64,000 bases of DNA from Comamonas denitrificans (GTDB taxonomy: Bacteria > Pseudomonadota > Gammaproteobacteria > Burkholderiales > Burkholderiaceae_C): positions 99,900 through 163,899 of the forward strand of contig NZ_JAFNME010000003.1 in the NCBI RefSeq assembly GCF_017368815.1, given 5' to 3'. This document shows, in pieces, positions 8,672-18,535 of this stretch; position 1 is the stretch's first letter; every line of letters begins with the position of its first letter. The position numbers and the translations under genes are program-made. The notes under the pieces are model-generated. The model saw only the letters and a program-made list of their open reading frames with translations, was not told the DNA's origin and did not search any database.

Positions 8672-9372
8672 AGCGCAGCCACAAAAAAACCGCCTTAATC
8701 ACCGGGGCTACAGGCCAATTGGGCTGGGCGGTGGCCAATTTTTTGCATGACCAAGGCTGGCGCTTGTTGCTCTTGGCCCGCAACGGGCAGGCCATGCAGC
8801 TGGCCTTTGGGCATTTGCCCGATGTGGTGTTGCTGGATGTGGATTTGACCCAGCGCGAGGCCTTGATTGCGCGGGTGCAAGCCGCTTTGGGGCAAGAGGC
8901 GCACCTGGATGCCGTGTGCCATCTGGCCGGCGGTTTTCATATGGGCGATGGGGTTGATGCGCTCTCGCTGCCAACGTGGGAGTACTTGCTCAACCTCAAT
9001 ACCACCAGCTTTTTGAATTTGGCCGCCGCCGTGGTGCCTACGCTCAAGCAGCAAGGCGCTGGCCATGTGGTCACGGTCGGGGCGGCTGCAGCCGCCCGCG
9101 GACAGGCCCACATGGGGGCCTATTGCGCAGCCAAAAGCGCCTTGCAGCGGCTGACCGAAGCCTTGTCGGCCGAGCTGAAAATGGACGGCATCAATGTCAA
9201 TTGCGTGCTGCCTACCGTGCTCGATACGCCAGACAACCGCGCCGCCATGCCCGATGCCAACCCCGCCACGTGGGTGCAGCCCAAGGACTTGGCCGAGGTG
9301 ATTGGCTTTTTAATCACGGACGGAGCGCGGGCCATTCATGGTGCGGCCATTCCAGTGGCAGGGCGCGTGTAG
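8668..9372 (+). CDS. SDR oxidoreductase, probable quinonoid dihydropteridine reductase
   Basis: 234-aa short-chain dehydrogenase starting at GTG 8668, overlapping the phhA stop by 4 bp. The N-terminal Rossmann motif is TGATGQLGWAVA, and the catalytic Tyr-x-x-x-Lys lies in GAYCAAKSALQ. The C-terminal segment CVLPTVLDTPDNRAAMPDA resembles the VLPVTLDTPMNRKSMPEA stretch I recall from mammalian QDPR, and LAGGF replaces the usual NNAG. Together with translational coupling to phhA/phhB this argues for an NAD(P)H-dependent reductase that recycles the pterin cofactor. The enzymatic assignment is inference; SDR membership is certain. Confidence 0.8.
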   Translation: MKRSHKKTALITGATGQLGWAVANFLHDQGWRLLLLARNGQAMQLAFGHLPDVVLLDVDLTQREALIARVQAALGQEAHLDAVCHLAGGFHMGDGVDALSLPTWEYLLNLNTTSFLNLAAAVVPTLKQQGAGHVVTVGAAAAARGQAHMGAYCAAKSALQRLTEALSAELKMDGINVNCVLPTVLDTPDNRAAMPDANPATWVQPKDLAEVIGFLITDGARAIHGAAIPVAGRV

Positions 9373-9432
9373 CCGAGGTGTTTTTCGGGGGGCTTTGTCA
9401 GCACCGAGTCAGAGTACTGAAATTGAGTATTG

Positions 9433-9457
9433 ATATCTTATATAAGACATAAGACAA
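9433..9457. promoter_or_regulatory. Operator-like palindrome upstream of mdh (copy 2)
   Basis: All 25 bases are identical to 5494-5518 before gntR, including the perfect palindrome TCTTATATAAGA at 9436-9447. It lies 119 bp upstream of the mdh start and 60 bp past the SDR stop. Probably the binding site through which the GntR-type regulator controls mdh (inference). Confidence 0.65.
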
Positions 9458-9575
9458 ATTGACCGAAGGCCTTAATCGGCGTTAAACTCTGCGCCTGACG
9501 GTGGTGCTTGTAACCGGTTGGTATCTGAAGCAAGCAGCCACCGCGCTGTTTACCACCCACTCGGAGTTCTCATCC

Positions 9576-10562
9576 ATGAGCAAAGCACCTGTTCGCGTCG
9601 CCGTCACCGGCGCTGCTGGCCAAATCGGTTACGCCCTGTTGTTCCGCATCGCCTCGGGCGAAATGCTGGGCAAAGACCAGCCCGTCATCCTGCAACTGCT
9701 GGAAATTCCTGACGAAAAAGCCCAGAACGCCTTGAAGGGCGTGATCATGGAACTCGAAGACTGTGCTTTCCCCCTGCTGGCTGGCATCGAGGCCCACGCC
9801 GACCCCATGACCGCCTTCAAAGACACCGACTACGCCCTGCTGGTCGGTGCCCGTCCGCGCGGCCCCGGTATGGAGCGCTCGGACCTGCTGGCGGCCAATG
9901 CCCAAATCTTTACCGCCCAGGGCAAGGCCCTGAACGCTGTGGCCAGCCGCAACGTCAAAGTGCTGGTGGTTGGCAACCCCGCCAACACCAACGCCTACAT
10001 CGCCATGAAGTCGGCCCCCGATCTGCCGGCGAAAAACTTCACCGCCATGCTGCGCCTGGACCACAACCGCGCCGCTTCGCAACTGGCTGCCAAAACCGGC
10101 ACCAAAGTGGGCGATATCCGCAAACTGACCGTGTGGGGCAACCACTCGCCCACCATGTACGCTGACTACCGCTTTGCTACCGTCAATGGCGAAAGCATCA
10201 AAGACAAAATCAACGACCAAGTGTGGAACAAAGACGTGTTCCTGCCCACCGTGGGCAAGCGCGGCGCCGCCATCATTGCAGCGCGTGGCCTGTCGTCGGC
10301 CGCCTCGGCAGCCAACGCTGCCATTGACCACATGCGCGACTGGGCCCTGGGCTCCAACGGCGAATGGGTGACCATGGGCGTGCCTTCCAATGGCGAGTAC
10401 GGCATTCCTGCCGGCATCGTGTTTGGCTTCCCCGTGACCACCGAAAACGGCGAGTACAAAATCGTCGAAGGCCTGGAAATTGACGCGTTCTCGCAAGAGT
10501 GCATCAACACCACCTTGGCCGAGCTGCAAGGCGAACAAGACGGTGTAAAACACCTGCTCTGA
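9576..10562 (+). CDS. mdh: Malate dehydrogenase
   Basis: NAD-dependent oxidation of malate to oxaloacetate in the TCA cycle. 328 aa from [22 protein letters not shown], a Rossmann motif of the cytosolic (TIGR01759) malate dehydrogenase type. Further signatures are [27 protein letters not shown], the substrate region [13 protein letters not shown] and the catalytic His in [13 protein letters not shown]. An upstream in-frame extension was rejected because alignment starts at MSKAP. A 76-bp palindromic element follows 8 bp after the stop and likely acts as terminator. Confidence 0.97.
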   Translation: MSKAPVRVAVTGAAGQIGYALLFRIASGEMLGKDQPVILQLLEIPDEKAQNALKGVIMELEDCAFPLLAGIEAHADPMTAFKDTDYALLVGARPRGPGMERSDLLAANAQIFTAQGKALNAVASRNVKVLVVGNPANTNAYIAMKSAPDLPAKNFTAMLRLDHNRAASQLAAKTGTKVGDIRKLTVWGNHSPTMYADYRFATVNGESIKDKINDQVWNKDVFLPTVGKRGAAIIAARGLSSAASAANAAIDHMRDWALGSNGEWVTMGVPSNGEYGIPAGIVFGFPVTTENGEYKIVEGLEIDAFSQECINTTLAELQGEQDGVKHLL

Positions 10563-10570
10563 TAAAGCAG

Positions 10571-10646
10571 AGCTGTTTCCGCTGGTAAACAAAGGATTTC
10601 AAGGTTTTTAAGCCTTGAAATCCTTGATTTAAAAGCGGTAATAGCT
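10571..10646. repeat. 76-bp palindromic element A1 (after mdh)
   Basis: Starts AGCTGTTTCCGCT and ends AGCGGTAATAGCT, the reverse complement pattern AGCT-N5-CGCT at both ends. An inner hairpin pairs AAGGATTTCAAGG (10592-10604) with CCTTGAAATCCTT (10613-10625). It begins 8 bp after the mdh stop and is followed by CCTTTTTTT, so it can serve as an intrinsic terminator. Same length and ends as the copies at 17339, 25407, 34111 and 52168. Confidence 0.85.
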
Positions 10647-10665
10647 CCTTTTTTTAGAGAAATGC

Positions 10666-10697
10666 TGCAACGGTTTTTGATCAAAAAAACCGTTGCA
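10666..10697. terminator. Near-perfect hairpin between mdh and citE-like gene
   Basis: TGCAACGGTTTTTGA pairs with TCAAAAAAACCGTTGCA, a 15-bp stem with one extra base and almost no loop. No strong T-run follows on the plus strand, so it may be a second, backup hairpin or a regulatory site rather than a classical terminator. Confidence 0.45.
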
Positions 10698-10744
10698 CCA
10701 TTGCTTTATCCGCTTTTCTTTTTGGCTTTTTGCTTTGCTCCTGC

Positions 10745-11770
10745 ATGACCACGACCTCGCACCCCCAAGACATTTTGCTCGGCGCCCAAGCGGCCGCCCC
10801 CGTCTTGCCCGTGTGCGATCACTTCAGTGGCCAGCCTGAGCGCATGCGCAAAAGCCTGCAATTGCAGGCGCAAATGACCGCCGAGCTGGGGCGCTGCGTA
10901 TTCGATGTCACCCTCGACTGCGAAGATGGCGCCACGGTGGGGCAAGAAGTGGCCCATGCCAATGCGGTCGCGGCCTTGGTGCGCGAACATGCTGCCGCAC
11001 ACCCCGATGCCCGTATCGCCGTGCGCGTGCATGCGCTGGACCATCCCGCCTTTGTCGATGATGTGGCCCGCATCGTCGGCCAAGTGGGCGACAAGCTCAC
11101 CCACGTCATGCTGCCCAAGGCAGAAACTGTCGATCAAGTCGATTGGGTGGCCCGGGCGCTGGACCGCGCCTATGGTCCGCGCCTGCCCTTGCATGTGCTG
11201 ATTGAATCGCCCGCCGCGGTGCAGCAAGCTTTTGCCATCGCCGCCCACCCGCGCGTGCAAAGCATCAGTTTTGGGCTGATGGACTTTGTCTCAGCCCACG
11301 GCGGTGCCATTCCCGCCAGCGCCATGGGCGTGCAAGGCCAGTTCGAGCACCCCCTGGTGCTGCGGGCCAAGCTGGAAATTGCCGCCGCTTGCCATGCCCA
11401 CGGCAAAGTAGCTTCGCACTGCGTAGTGACCGAATTTAAAGACACCGCTGCGCTGACCCAAGCCGCCCGCCAAGCCAGCCAACGCCTGGGGTACACCCGC
11501 ATGTGGAGCATTCACCCGGCGCAAATTCGGCCCATCGTGGCCGCGTTTGCCCCGGCAGCCGATGCCGTGGCCACGGCCGCAGCGATTTTGCTGGCGGCCG
11601 AAAGCGCCCACTGGGGCCCCATCAGCCATGAAGGGGTTTTGCACGATCGCGCCAGCTACCGCTATTACTGGCAAGTATTGCAACGCGCAGCGCAAACCGG
11701 GCTGACTTTGCCCGACAATGTGCGCCGCTGGTTTGCCGAGGATGGCCAGCCAGTTGCATCCCATTGTTAA
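10745..11770 (+). CDS. HpcH/HpaI aldolase/citrate lyase family protein (CitE-like)
   Basis: 341-aa TIM-barrel lyase of the CitE/malyl-CoA lyase-like group; start taken at ATG 10745 (MTTTSHPQDILLGAQ). Family landmarks: FDVTLDCEDGATVG with the Mg-binding acidic pair, RIAVRVHALDH with the CoA-binding Arg, HVMLPKAETVDQVDWV, LHVLIESPAAV with the catalytic-site Glu, and ISFGLMDFVSAHGG with the second metal ligand. Position between mdh and acnB suggests a role with organic acid or acyl-CoA intermediates such as malyl- or citramalyl-CoA. The exact substrate cannot be read from sequence. Confidence 0.8.
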   Translation: MTTTSHPQDILLGAQAAAPVLPVCDHFSGQPERMRKSLQLQAQMTAELGRCVFDVTLDCEDGATVGQEVAHANAVAALVREHAAAHPDARIAVRVHALDHPAFVDDVARIVGQVGDKLTHVMLPKAETVDQVDWVARALDRAYGPRLPLHVLIESPAAVQQAFAIAAHPRVQSISFGLMDFVSAHGGAIPASAMGVQGQFEHPLVLRAKLEIAAACHAHGKVASHCVVTEFKDTAALTQAARQASQRLGYTRMWSIHPAQIRPIVAAFAPAADAVATAAAILLAAESAHWGPISHEGVLHDRASYRYYWQVLQRAAQTGLTLPDNVRRWFAEDGQPVASHC

Positions 11771-11794
11771 GAGAGAAATTTCGCTGGAGTTTGT

Positions 11795-12394
11795 ATGAAA
11801 CACCTGGTTGCCTCCACCCTATTGCTGTTGCCCCTGTGGGCCATCGCTGCGCCAGCCACCCCCGCCCCTGCCGCTAAAAAAGCCCCAGCCGCCACAGCCA
11901 AGGCACCGGCCAAGGCCCCGGTGAAGAAAACCGTCGCCAAAGCGCCCGCCAAGGCACCGGCCAAAGCCCCCGCCAAAAAAGCCGCTGCTGCTGCAGCCGT
12001 TGGAGGGGCCGCCGCTGTGGCCAGCGCTGGCGCGGCCGATCAGCCCTTGACCGCAGAAGCCCTGGCCATTGCCGAGCAGGTACACACCGGCACGATTGGC
12101 TGCGAGCTGGGCAAGCATGTGAACGTGGAGCGCGATGGCGGCAAGCCCGGTTATTTCAAAGTCACCGGCAACGGCTTTAACTACCACATGAGCCCGGTGG
12201 TCACCTCCACCGGTGCTGTGCGTTTGGAAGACACCCGTGCCGGCGCTGTGTGGCTGCAGATTGCCAACAAATCGATGCTGATGAACCAGAAGATTGGTCA
12301 GCGTCTGGCCGACGAATGCATGAGCACAGCCCAGTTGCAAGTGGCCGAAGCGCTCAAGAAAAACCCCCTGCCCAACCTGCTGGAAGGGCGCTAG
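11795..12394 (+). CDS. Exported protein with Lys/Ala/Pro-rich linker, function unknown
   Basis: 199 aa. Residues 1-21 form a signal peptide (MKHLVASTLLLLPLWAIAAP). Residues about 25-70 are a low-complexity histone-H1-like tract of repeated KAPAKAP units. Residues about 85-199 are a folded domain beginning QVHTGTIGCELGKHVNVERD and containing VWLQIANKSMLMNQKIGQRLADEC, with two cysteines that could pair in the periplasm. It sits between the CitE-like gene and acnB in the same direction. I do not recognise the domain by name. Confidence 0.7.
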   Translation: MKHLVASTLLLLPLWAIAAPATPAPAAKKAPAATAKAPAKAPVKKTVAKAPAKAPAKAPAKKAAAAAAVGGAAAVASAGAADQPLTAEALAIAEQVHTGTIGCELGKHVNVERDGGKPGYFKVTGNGFNYHMSPVVTSTGAVRLEDTRAGAVWLQIANKSMLMNQKIGQRLADECMSTAQLQVAEALKKNPLPNLLEGR

Positions 12395-12451
12395 GGGCCG
12401 CAAGTTTTTACGTTTATCCCTTTTATACAACTACCTTTGGAGAGAGCAAGC

Positions 12452-15046
12452 ATGTTGCAAGCCTACCGTGAACACGTGGCCGAACGCGCCAAGTTGGGCA
12501 TCCCCCCCTTGGCCCTGGATGCCAAACAAGTGGCCGATGTGATCGAGCTGATCAAGAACCCGCCCGCCGGTGAAGAAGCCTTTTTGCTGGACTTGCTCAC
12601 CCACCGCGTGCCGCCCGGCGTGGACGATGCGGCCAAGGTCAAGGCCAGCTTCCTGGCCGCTGTGGCCCATGGTGACATTCAAGTTGGCCTGATCTCCAAA
12701 GCCAAGGCCACCGAGCTGCTGGGCACCATGGTCGGTGGCTACAACGTACACCCCCTGATCGAGTTGCTGGACGACGCCGAAGTGGCCGTCGTGGCGGCTG
12801 AAGCGCTGAAAAAGACGCTGTTGATGTTTGACTACTTCAACGACGTGGCCGACAAAGCCAAGGCCGGCAACGCCAAGGCCAAAGAAGTGATGCAGTCCTG
12901 GGCCGATGCCGAGTGGTTCACCAGCCGCCCCAAAGTGGCCGAGAAAATCACCGTCACCGTGTTCAAGGTGCCCGGCGAGACCAACACCGACGACCTGTCG
13001 CCCGCCCCGGATGCCACCACGCGCCCTGACATCCCCATGCACTACCTGGCGATGCTGAAAAACGCACGCCCCGATGCCGCCTTCAAGCCTGAGCAAGATG
13101 GCGTGCGCGGCCCCATCCAGTTCATCGAAGACCTGAAGAAAAAAGGCCACACCGTGGCCTACGTCGGCGACGTGGTGGGCACCGGCTCCAGCCGTAAATC
13201 GGCCACCAACAGCGTGATCTGGGCCACCGGCGAAGACATCCCCTTTGTGCCCAACAAGCGCTTTGGCGGTGTAACGCTGGGCGGCAAGATTGCCCCCATC
13301 TTCTTCAATACCCAAGAAGATTCTGGCTCGCTGCCCATCGAAGTGGACGTTTCCAAGATGGAAATGGGCGATGTCATCGACATCTTCCCCTACGAAGGCA
13401 AGATCGAAAAAGACGGCACCAAGATTGCCGACTTCCAGCTCAAGAGCCAAGTGCTGCTGGACGAAGTGCAAGCCGGTGGCCGCATCAACCTGATCATTGG
13501 CCGCGCCCTGACCGCCAAAGCCCGCGAAACCCTGGGGCTGCCCGCTTCCACCGTTTTCCGCCTGCCGCAAGCACCGGCCGAAACCAAGGCTGGCTTTACC
13601 CTGGCGCAAAAAATGGTGGGCCGCGCCTGCGGTCTGCCTGAAGGCCAAGGCGTGCGCCCCGGCACTTACTGCGAACCCAAGATGACCACCGTGGGCTCGC
13701 AAGACACCACCGGCCCGATGACCCGCGACGAGCTGAAAGACTTGGCCTGCCTGGGCTTCTCGGCCGACATGGTGATGCAGTCGTTCTGCCACACCGCCGC
13801 CTACCCCAAGCCGGTGGACGTGAAAACCCACCGCACCCTGCCCGACTTCATCAGCAGCCGTGGTGGCGTGTCGCTGCGCCCTGGCGACGGCGTGATCCAC
13901 AGCTGGCTCAACCGCCTGCTGCTGCCCGATACCGTGGGCACGGGCGGTGACTCGCACACGCGTTTCCCGATTGGTATTTCCTTCCCTGCAGGCTCGGGCC
14001 TGGTGGCCTTTGGTGCCGCCACTGGTGTGATGCCGCTGGACATGCCCGAATCGGTGCTGGTGCGCTTCAAGGGCGAGCTGCAGCCGGGCGTGACCCTGCG
14101 CGATCTGGTGCATGCCATCCCGCTGTACGCCATCAAGGCCGGTTTGCTCACGGTGGCCAAGGCGGGCAAGAAGAACATTTTCTCGGGCCGCATTCTGGAA
14201 ATCGAAGGTCTGCCCAAGCTGAAAGTGGAGCAAGCGTTTGAACTGTCCGACGCTTCGGCCGAGCGCTCGGCTGCTGGTTGCACGATCAAGCTGGACAAAG
14301 AGCCGGTCATCGAGTACCTGAAGTCCAACATCGTGCTGATGCAGAACATGATCGCCGACGGCTACCAGGACGCCAAGACCCTGCAACGCCGCATCGAAAA
14401 AGTGCAAGCCTGGCTGGACAACCCCCAGCTGCTGGAAGCCGACAAAGATGCCGAGTACGCCGCCGTGATCGAGATCGACCTGGCCGACATCAAAGAGCCC
14501 ATCGTTTGCTGCCCGAACGATCCGGACGACGCCAAGTTCCTGTCCGAAGTGTCCGGCACCAAGATCGACGAGGCCTTCATCGGTTCGTGCATGACCAACA
14601 TTGGCCACTTCCGCGCCGCAGCCAAGCTGCTGGGCGGGCAGCGCGACATTCCGGCCAAGCTGTGGGTGGCCCCGCCGACCAAGATGGACGAGAGCGAGCT
14701 GATCAAAGAAGGCCACTACGCCGCTTTTGGCACGGCCGGTGCGCGTACCGAGCTGCCCGGCTGCTCGCTGTGCATGGGCAACCAGGCGCAGGTGCATGAA
14801 GGCGCCACGGTGATTTCTACCTCCACCCGCAACTTCCCCAACCGCTTGGGCCGCAACACCAACGTGTTCCTGGGCTCGGCCGAACTGACCGCCATCGCCG
14901 CCCGTCTGGGCAAGCTGCCCACCCCGGCCGAGTACCTGGCCGAGATGGGCGTGATCGATGCCGACAAGGCCAGCGTCTACCGCTACATGAACTTCAATGA
15001 AATTGAAGAGTATGTGGAAAATGCCAAGAACGCTGCTGTTGCCTGA
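12452..15046 (+). CDS. acnB: Aconitate hydratase B (bifunctional with 2-methylisocitrate dehydratase)
   Basis: Isomerises citrate to isocitrate via a 4Fe-4S cluster. 864 aa from [19 protein letters not shown], with a GGAGAGA ribosome site. Domain order is that of AcnB: N-terminal HEAT-like domain (about 1-160), swivelling domain 4 (about 165-390, containing [14 protein letters not shown]), then the catalytic domains. Cluster cysteines appear in [12 protein letters not shown] and [14 protein letters not shown], and the active site motif in [14 protein letters not shown]. Ends at a strong terminator shared with the convergent proX gene. Confidence 0.97.
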   Translation: MLQAYREHVAERAKLGIPPLALDAKQVADVIELIKNPPAGEEAFLLDLLTHRVPPGVDDAAKVKASFLAAVAHGDIQVGLISKAKATELLGTMVGGYNVHPLIELLDDAEVAVVAAEALKKTLLMFDYFNDVADKAKAGNAKAKEVMQSWADAEWFTSRPKVAEKITVTVFKVPGETNTDDLSPAPDATTRPDIPMHYLAMLKNARPDAAFKPEQDGVRGPIQFIEDLKKKGHTVAYVGDVVGTGSSRKSATNSVIWATGEDIPFVPNKRFGGVTLGGKIAPIFFNTQEDSGSLPIEVDVSKMEMGDVIDIFPYEGKIEKDGTKIADFQLKSQVLLDEVQAGGRINLIIGRALTAKARETLGLPASTVFRLPQAPAETKAGFTLAQKMVGRACGLPEGQGVRPGTYCEPKMTTVGSQDTTGPMTRDELKDLACLGFSADMVMQSFCHTAAYPKPVDVKTHRTLPDFISSRGGVSLRPGDGVIHSWLNRLLLPDTVGTGGDSHTRFPIGISFPAGSGLVAFGAATGVMPLDMPESVLVRFKGELQPGVTLRDLVHAIPLYAIKAGLLTVAKAGKKNIFSGRILEIEGLPKLKVEQAFELSDASAERSAAGCTIKLDKEPVIEYLKSNIVLMQNMIADGYQDAKTLQRRIEKVQAWLDNPQLLEADKDAEYAAVIEIDLADIKEPIVCCPNDPDDAKFLSEVSGTKIDEAFIGSCMTNIGHFRAAAKLLGGQRDIPAKLWVAPPTKMDESELIKEGHYAAFGTAGARTELPGCSLCMGNQAQVHEGATVISTSTRNFPNRLGRNTNVFLGSAELTAIAARLGKLPTPAEYLAEMGVIDADKASVYRYMNFNEIEEYVENAKNAAVA

Positions 15047-15071
15047 TAGGCCACGGTTGCGGTAACGCGCA

Positions 15072-15107
15072 AACCCCGCCAGACAGTGCGTCTGGCGGGG
15101 TTTTTTT
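15072..15107 (+). terminator. Intrinsic terminator of acnB
   Basis: Stem AACCCCGCCAGAC / GTCTGGCGGGGTT with a 5-nt loop followed by seven T. The end of the T-run overlaps the stop codon (15106-15108) of the convergent proX gene. Confidence 0.92.
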
Positions 15108-16200
15108 ATTTGGCTGCGGCGGCCAAGGCCTGAGCGATCCAGCCATCAAAGGTGGCCTGGTGGGCTTTGATCCAGCCATCGACGTGGCGCTGCACGTCGG
15201 CATCCTTGTTTTCGCCCTGGCTCATCAGGTGGTTTTGCGCGTTGATGTCGGCCAGAGGCAGGCGCATGATTTCAAACAGCTTGGCGGCGGCTGGGTTGGC
15301 ATCTGTCCACGCCTTGTTGGCGACGATTTGCTGTTTGTTCACGACAAAACCGTAGTTCTTGCCGTTGGGCAAGGTGGTGTCCAGCCCTTTTTGTTCCCCT
15401 GGCATGGCGGAAAAGGGCACTTCCAGCCACACCACATCTTTGCCAGGGATGAGTTCGTTGCTCACCCAGTACGGTGTCCAGGTGTAATAAAGGACGGGTT
15501 TGCCCGCCTTGAAGCGCGCCAGGGTGTCGGCAATCAGGGCTGCGTAGTTGCCTTGCTGGTGGGTGATGGTGGGGCGCAATATATACGCATCCAAATGGTG
15601 TTCGACCACGGCCTCGCAGCCCCAGCCTGGGGTGCAGCCGGCCAGGTCGGCTTTGCCATCGCCGTCCGTGTCGAACAGGGCCGCCAGCTTGGGGTCTTGC
15701 AGCTGGGCGATGTTGGTGATGTTGTAGTGGTCGGCGGTTTTCTTATCGATCAGATAGCCCTGGGCGGCGTTGCTGATGTATTCGCCTTGGCGGTAGAACT
15801 TGGCATCGCCGCCCGCATTTTTATAAAAGTCGGCGTGCAGCGGGTTCCAGTGCGAGGCGATGAAGGTGGCATCCCCAGCAGCAATCGACATGTAGGCGGT
15901 GGGGTAGTCCACGTCCTTGTAGGGCTGGACGGTGTAGCCCAGTTGCTCTAGCGCCCGCATGACCAGCAGGTGCTGGAAGTTTTCTTCCGGAACCGGATTT
16001 TTCACGGGTTTGACGGTGATGCCTTTGCCAGGCAGCGCATCGGCCGCGTAGGCATGGCTGCCCAATGTGCTGCCGGTGTAGGCCATGAAGGCCAGGCCGC
16101 AACTGATGGCCAGTGTTTTGCACACCTGGCCCAGCTTGCGGCCGCCGGGATGTGAGATGGTGGGATGGGTGCTGGGGGTGAAGCTTGAAAAAATACGCAT
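15106..16200 (-). CDS. proX: Glycine betaine/proline ABC transporter substrate-binding protein (second copy)
   Basis: 364 aa from [17 protein letters not shown]; the longer frame upstream was rejected. A long N-terminal region with a hydrophobic stretch ([14 protein letters not shown]) precedes the processing site around [13 protein letters not shown]. The OpuAC fold follows, with betaine-binding aromatic residues in [22 protein letters not shown]. Closely similar to the neighbouring 333-aa copy upstream (conserved block FHPLHAD-like [30 protein letters not shown]). A terminator hairpin stands between the two proX genes, so this distal copy is probably expressed at a lower or separate level. 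Confidence 0.92.
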   Translation of the reverse strand: MRIFSSFTPSTHPTISHPGGRKLGQVCKTLAISCGLAFMAYTGSTLGSHAYAADALPGKGITVKPVKNPVPEENFQHLLVMRALEQLGYTVQPYKDVDYPTAYMSIAAGDATFIASHWNPLHADFYKNAGGDAKFYRQGEYISNAAQGYLIDKKTADHYNITNIAQLQDPKLAALFDTDGDGKADLAGCTPGWGCEAVVEHHLDAYILRPTITHQQGNYAALIADTLARFKAGKPVLYYTWTPYWVSNELIPGKDVVWLEVPFSAMPGEQKGLDTTLPNGKNYGFVVNKQQIVANKAWTDANPAAAKLFEIMRLPLADINAQNHLMSQGENKDADVQRHVDGWIKAHQATFDGWIAQALAAAAK

Positions 16201-16238
16201 GCGCTGAAGGTCTCCTTGAATGTAAAAGTCAGGCAGGA

Positions 16239-16272
16239 TAAAAAAATGCCACTCCCAGGAAGGAAGTGGCAT
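16239..16272 (-). terminator. Terminator between tandem proX genes
   Basis: On the minus strand ATGCCACT ... AGTGGCAT forms an 8-bp stem followed by TTTTTTT. It lies 13 bp after the stop of the first proX gene. Confidence 0.85.
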
Positions 16273-16285
16273 GCGGGGGGATGCT

Positions 16286-17287
16286 TTACTTGGCGGCTGC
16301 TTTGGCTTTGGCAATCCAGCCATCAAACGTGGCCTGGTGGGCCTTGATCCAGCCATCGACGTGGCGCTCGATGTCGGTGGGCTTGTTCTGGCCTTGGCTC
16401 ATCAGGTGGTTTTGGGCGTTGATGTCGGCCACGGGCAGTTGCATGGTTTCAAACAGCGTGGCGGCCGCTGGGTTTTTCTCGGCCCAGGCTTTGTTGGCCA
16501 CGATTTGCTGGTTGTTCACCACAAAGCCGTAGTTTTTGCCGTTGGGCAGCTTGGTGTCCAGCCCTTTTTGCTCGCCGGGCAGCGAGGAAAAAGGCACCTC
16601 CAGCCAGACCACATCCTGGCCGGGCTTGAGTTCGTTGCTCACCCAGTAGGGCGTCCAAGTGTAGTAAAGCACGGGCTGGCCCGCTTTGAAGCGGGTGATG
16701 GTGTCCGCCATCAATGCCGAGTAGCTGCCCTGCTGGTGGGTGACGGTGCCGCGCAGTTGGTAGGCCTCCAGGTGGTGTTCAATCACCGCTTCGCAGCCCC
16801 AGCCGGGGTTGCAGCCAGTGAGGTCGGCCTTGCCATCGCCGTCGTTGTCAAAGATTTTGGCAATCGCCGGGTCTTTGAGCTGGTCAATGTGGGTGATCTT
16901 GTATTGGTCGGCGGTTTTCTTGTCGATCAAATACCCCTGGGCGGCATTGCCGGAGTAAATGCCTTTGCGAAACAGTTTGGCCTCGCCGCCGGCGTTTTTA
17001 AAGTAATCGGCGTGCAGGGGGTTCCAGTGGTCGGCCAAAAAGGTGGCATCGCCATTGCCAATGGCGACGTGGGCGGTGGGGTATTCCACTTCTTTGATGG
17101 GCTGCACCTCGTAGCCCAGTTGCTCCAGCGCTTTCATGACTAGCAGGGTTTGGAATGTTTCTTCGGCAATCGAGCTTTTCAGGGGCAGCACCGAGATGCC
17201 CTTGCCGGGCAGGTCAGCAGCGTGTGCGCTTAAGCCGGCCAGGGCCAGGGCGGCGGCAACGAGGGTGGGGCGGAAAAGTTTGTTCAT
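16286..17287 (-). CDS. proX: Glycine betaine/proline ABC transporter substrate-binding protein (first copy)
   Basis: Periplasmic receptor feeding betaine or proline betaine to ProVW. 333 aa, the normal ProX length, with signal peptide [20 protein letters not shown] cut near [11 protein letters not shown]. Ligand-box aromatics lie in [22 protein letters not shown], and [18 protein letters not shown] is a family block. It follows proW by 138 bp, a gap occupied by 76-bp element A2, then is followed by a close paralogue. Likely osmotically regulated with proVW. Confidence 0.95.
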   Translation of the reverse strand: MNKLFRPTLVAAALALAGLSAHAADLPGKGISVLPLKSSIAEETFQTLLVMKALEQLGYEVQPIKEVEYPTAHVAIGNGDATFLADHWNPLHADYFKNAGGEAKLFRKGIYSGNAAQGYLIDKKTADQYKITHIDQLKDPAIAKIFDNDGDGKADLTGCNPGWGCEAVIEHHLEAYQLRGTVTHQQGSYSALMADTITRFKAGQPVLYYTWTPYWVSNELKPGQDVVWLEVPFSSLPGEQKGLDTKLPNGKNYGFVVNNQQIVANKAWAEKNPAAATLFETMQLPVADINAQNHLMSQGQNKPTDIERHVDGWIKAHQATFDGWIAKAKAAAK

Positions 17288-17338
17288 CAGAGTCTCCTGT
17301 TCAACGAAGTGGGTGAAATAAATGCTTATTAAATAAAG

Positions 17339-17414
17339 AGCTGTTACCGCTTTTAAATCAATGATTTTTTATTAAAAACAATAAAAATTACTATTAAATA
17401 AAGCGGTTACAGCT
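17339..17414. repeat. 76-bp palindromic element A2 (after proW)
   Basis: Ends AGCTGTTACCGCTT and AAGCGGTTACAGCT match as inverted repeats at 13 of 14 positions; the interior is almost pure A/T. It starts 11 bp past the proW stop (minus strand). Exactly the same length as four other intergenic copies. Confidence 0.85.
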
Positions 17415-17425
17415 ATTAGTTTTGA

Positions 17426-18535
17426 CTATTTGCGGTGCGGCAACAAGCCCAGTGGCCCTTGCTGCCACCAGCGTTGGTTGCCCCGGCGCGGCTCGCCCAT
17501 GGCTTGGGTGATGCGGTCCAGCACAATGGCCAGCAGCACAATGCCCAGGCCGCCGATGGTGGCCAGCCCCATGTCCAGGCGACCAATGCCGCGCAGCACC
17601 ATCTGGCCCAGGCCGCCGACGGCGATCATCGAGGCGATAACCACCATCGACAGGCTGAGCATCAGCGCCTGGTTGATGCCCGCCATGATGTTGGGCATGG
17701 CCAGGGGCAGCTGCACCTTCCACAGCAATTGCCAGGGCGAGGCACCGTAGGCACGGCTGGCTTCGATCAGGTCGGGGCGCACTTGGCGAATGCCCAGGTT
17801 GGTCAGGCGCACCAGCGGGGGCAGGGCAAACACGATGGTCACAATCACCCCCGGCACGTTGCCAATGCCAAACAGCATCACCACCGGTACCAGATAGACA
17901 AAGGCTGGCGTGGTTTGCATGGCATCGAGCAGCGGGCGCAGCAGGCTTTGCGCGCGGTCGCTGCTGGCCAGCAAAATGCCCAGCGGCAGGCCAATCACAA
18001 TGCAAAACACCAAAGAAGTCAGCACCAGGGAGAGGGTAACCATGGCCTCGGGCCAGATGCCCAGCAGGGCAATCAGTGCCAGCGAAATGGCCGTGCCCAT
18101 GGCCAGGGCGCGGCTGGCAAATTGCCAGGCGATCAGCGCCAGCAGCACCGTCAGCACTGGCCAGGGCATGGCCTGCAGGGTGTTTTCTACGCCGGTCAAG
18201 GTGGCATCAATGGGGGTGCGCACGGTTTGAAAGAAGGGGCGAAAGTGGGTTACCACCCAGTCCAGCCCTTGGTTAATGGCGCTTTGAATTGGCAGGCCAT
18301 CGTGCAGCAGCTGGCTCCACCAATCGGTGGGCGCGGCATCGGTGGCGGCGGTGTTGCTCAGCCAATCGGTGCCGGCGCTGCTGCTGGCCGTGCTGGCGGC
18401 ATCGCTGGCCCCCCAGGGGTCGGCGGCAGGGGCAGCGGTTTCGGCCGGGGCACTGGCGGCGCTCCATGGGTCGTCGTTGGCGGGGGCGGGGAGGGTATTG
18501 GTTGTTGTGTCACTCATAGCGGGCATCTCACTCAT
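17426..18535 (-). CDS. proW: Glycine betaine/proline ABC transporter permease
   Basis: Inner-membrane channel of the ProVWX osmoprotectant importer. 369 aa; its ATG overlaps the proV stop (ATGA). Residues 1-70 are a hydrophilic Ala/Asp/Thr-rich extension, as in ProW proteins. About seven membrane segments follow, with the binding-protein-dependent permease EAA loop [29 protein letters not shown] at about 265-293. [14 protein letters not shown] is typical of the family. A shorter start (MSDTTTN) is possible. Confidence 0.95.
   Translation of the reverse strand: MSEMPAMSDTTTNTLPAPANDDPWSAASAPAETAAPAADPWGASDAASTASSSAGTDWLSNTAATDAAPTDWWSQLLHDGLPIQSAINQGLDWVVTHFRPFFQTVRTPIDATLTGVENTLQAMPWPVLTVLLALIAWQFASRALAMGTAISLALIALLGIWPEAMVTLSLVLTSLVFCIVIGLPLGILLASSDRAQSLLRPLLDAMQTTPAFVYLVPVVMLFGIGNVPGVIVTIVFALPPLVRLTNLGIRQVRPDLIEASRAYGASPWQLLWKVQLPLAMPNIMAGINQALMLSLSMVVIASMIAVGGLGQMVLRGIGRLDMGLATIGGLGIVLLAIVLDRITQAMGEPRRGNQRWWQQGPLGLLPHRK

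Noticed and set aside
12431..14797. 788-codon open frame antisense to acnB
   Set aside because: It mirrors the codon bias of acnB (GC-rich third positions keep the opposite frame open), is His/Gly/Ala-rich without any domain, and acnB itself is unambiguous.
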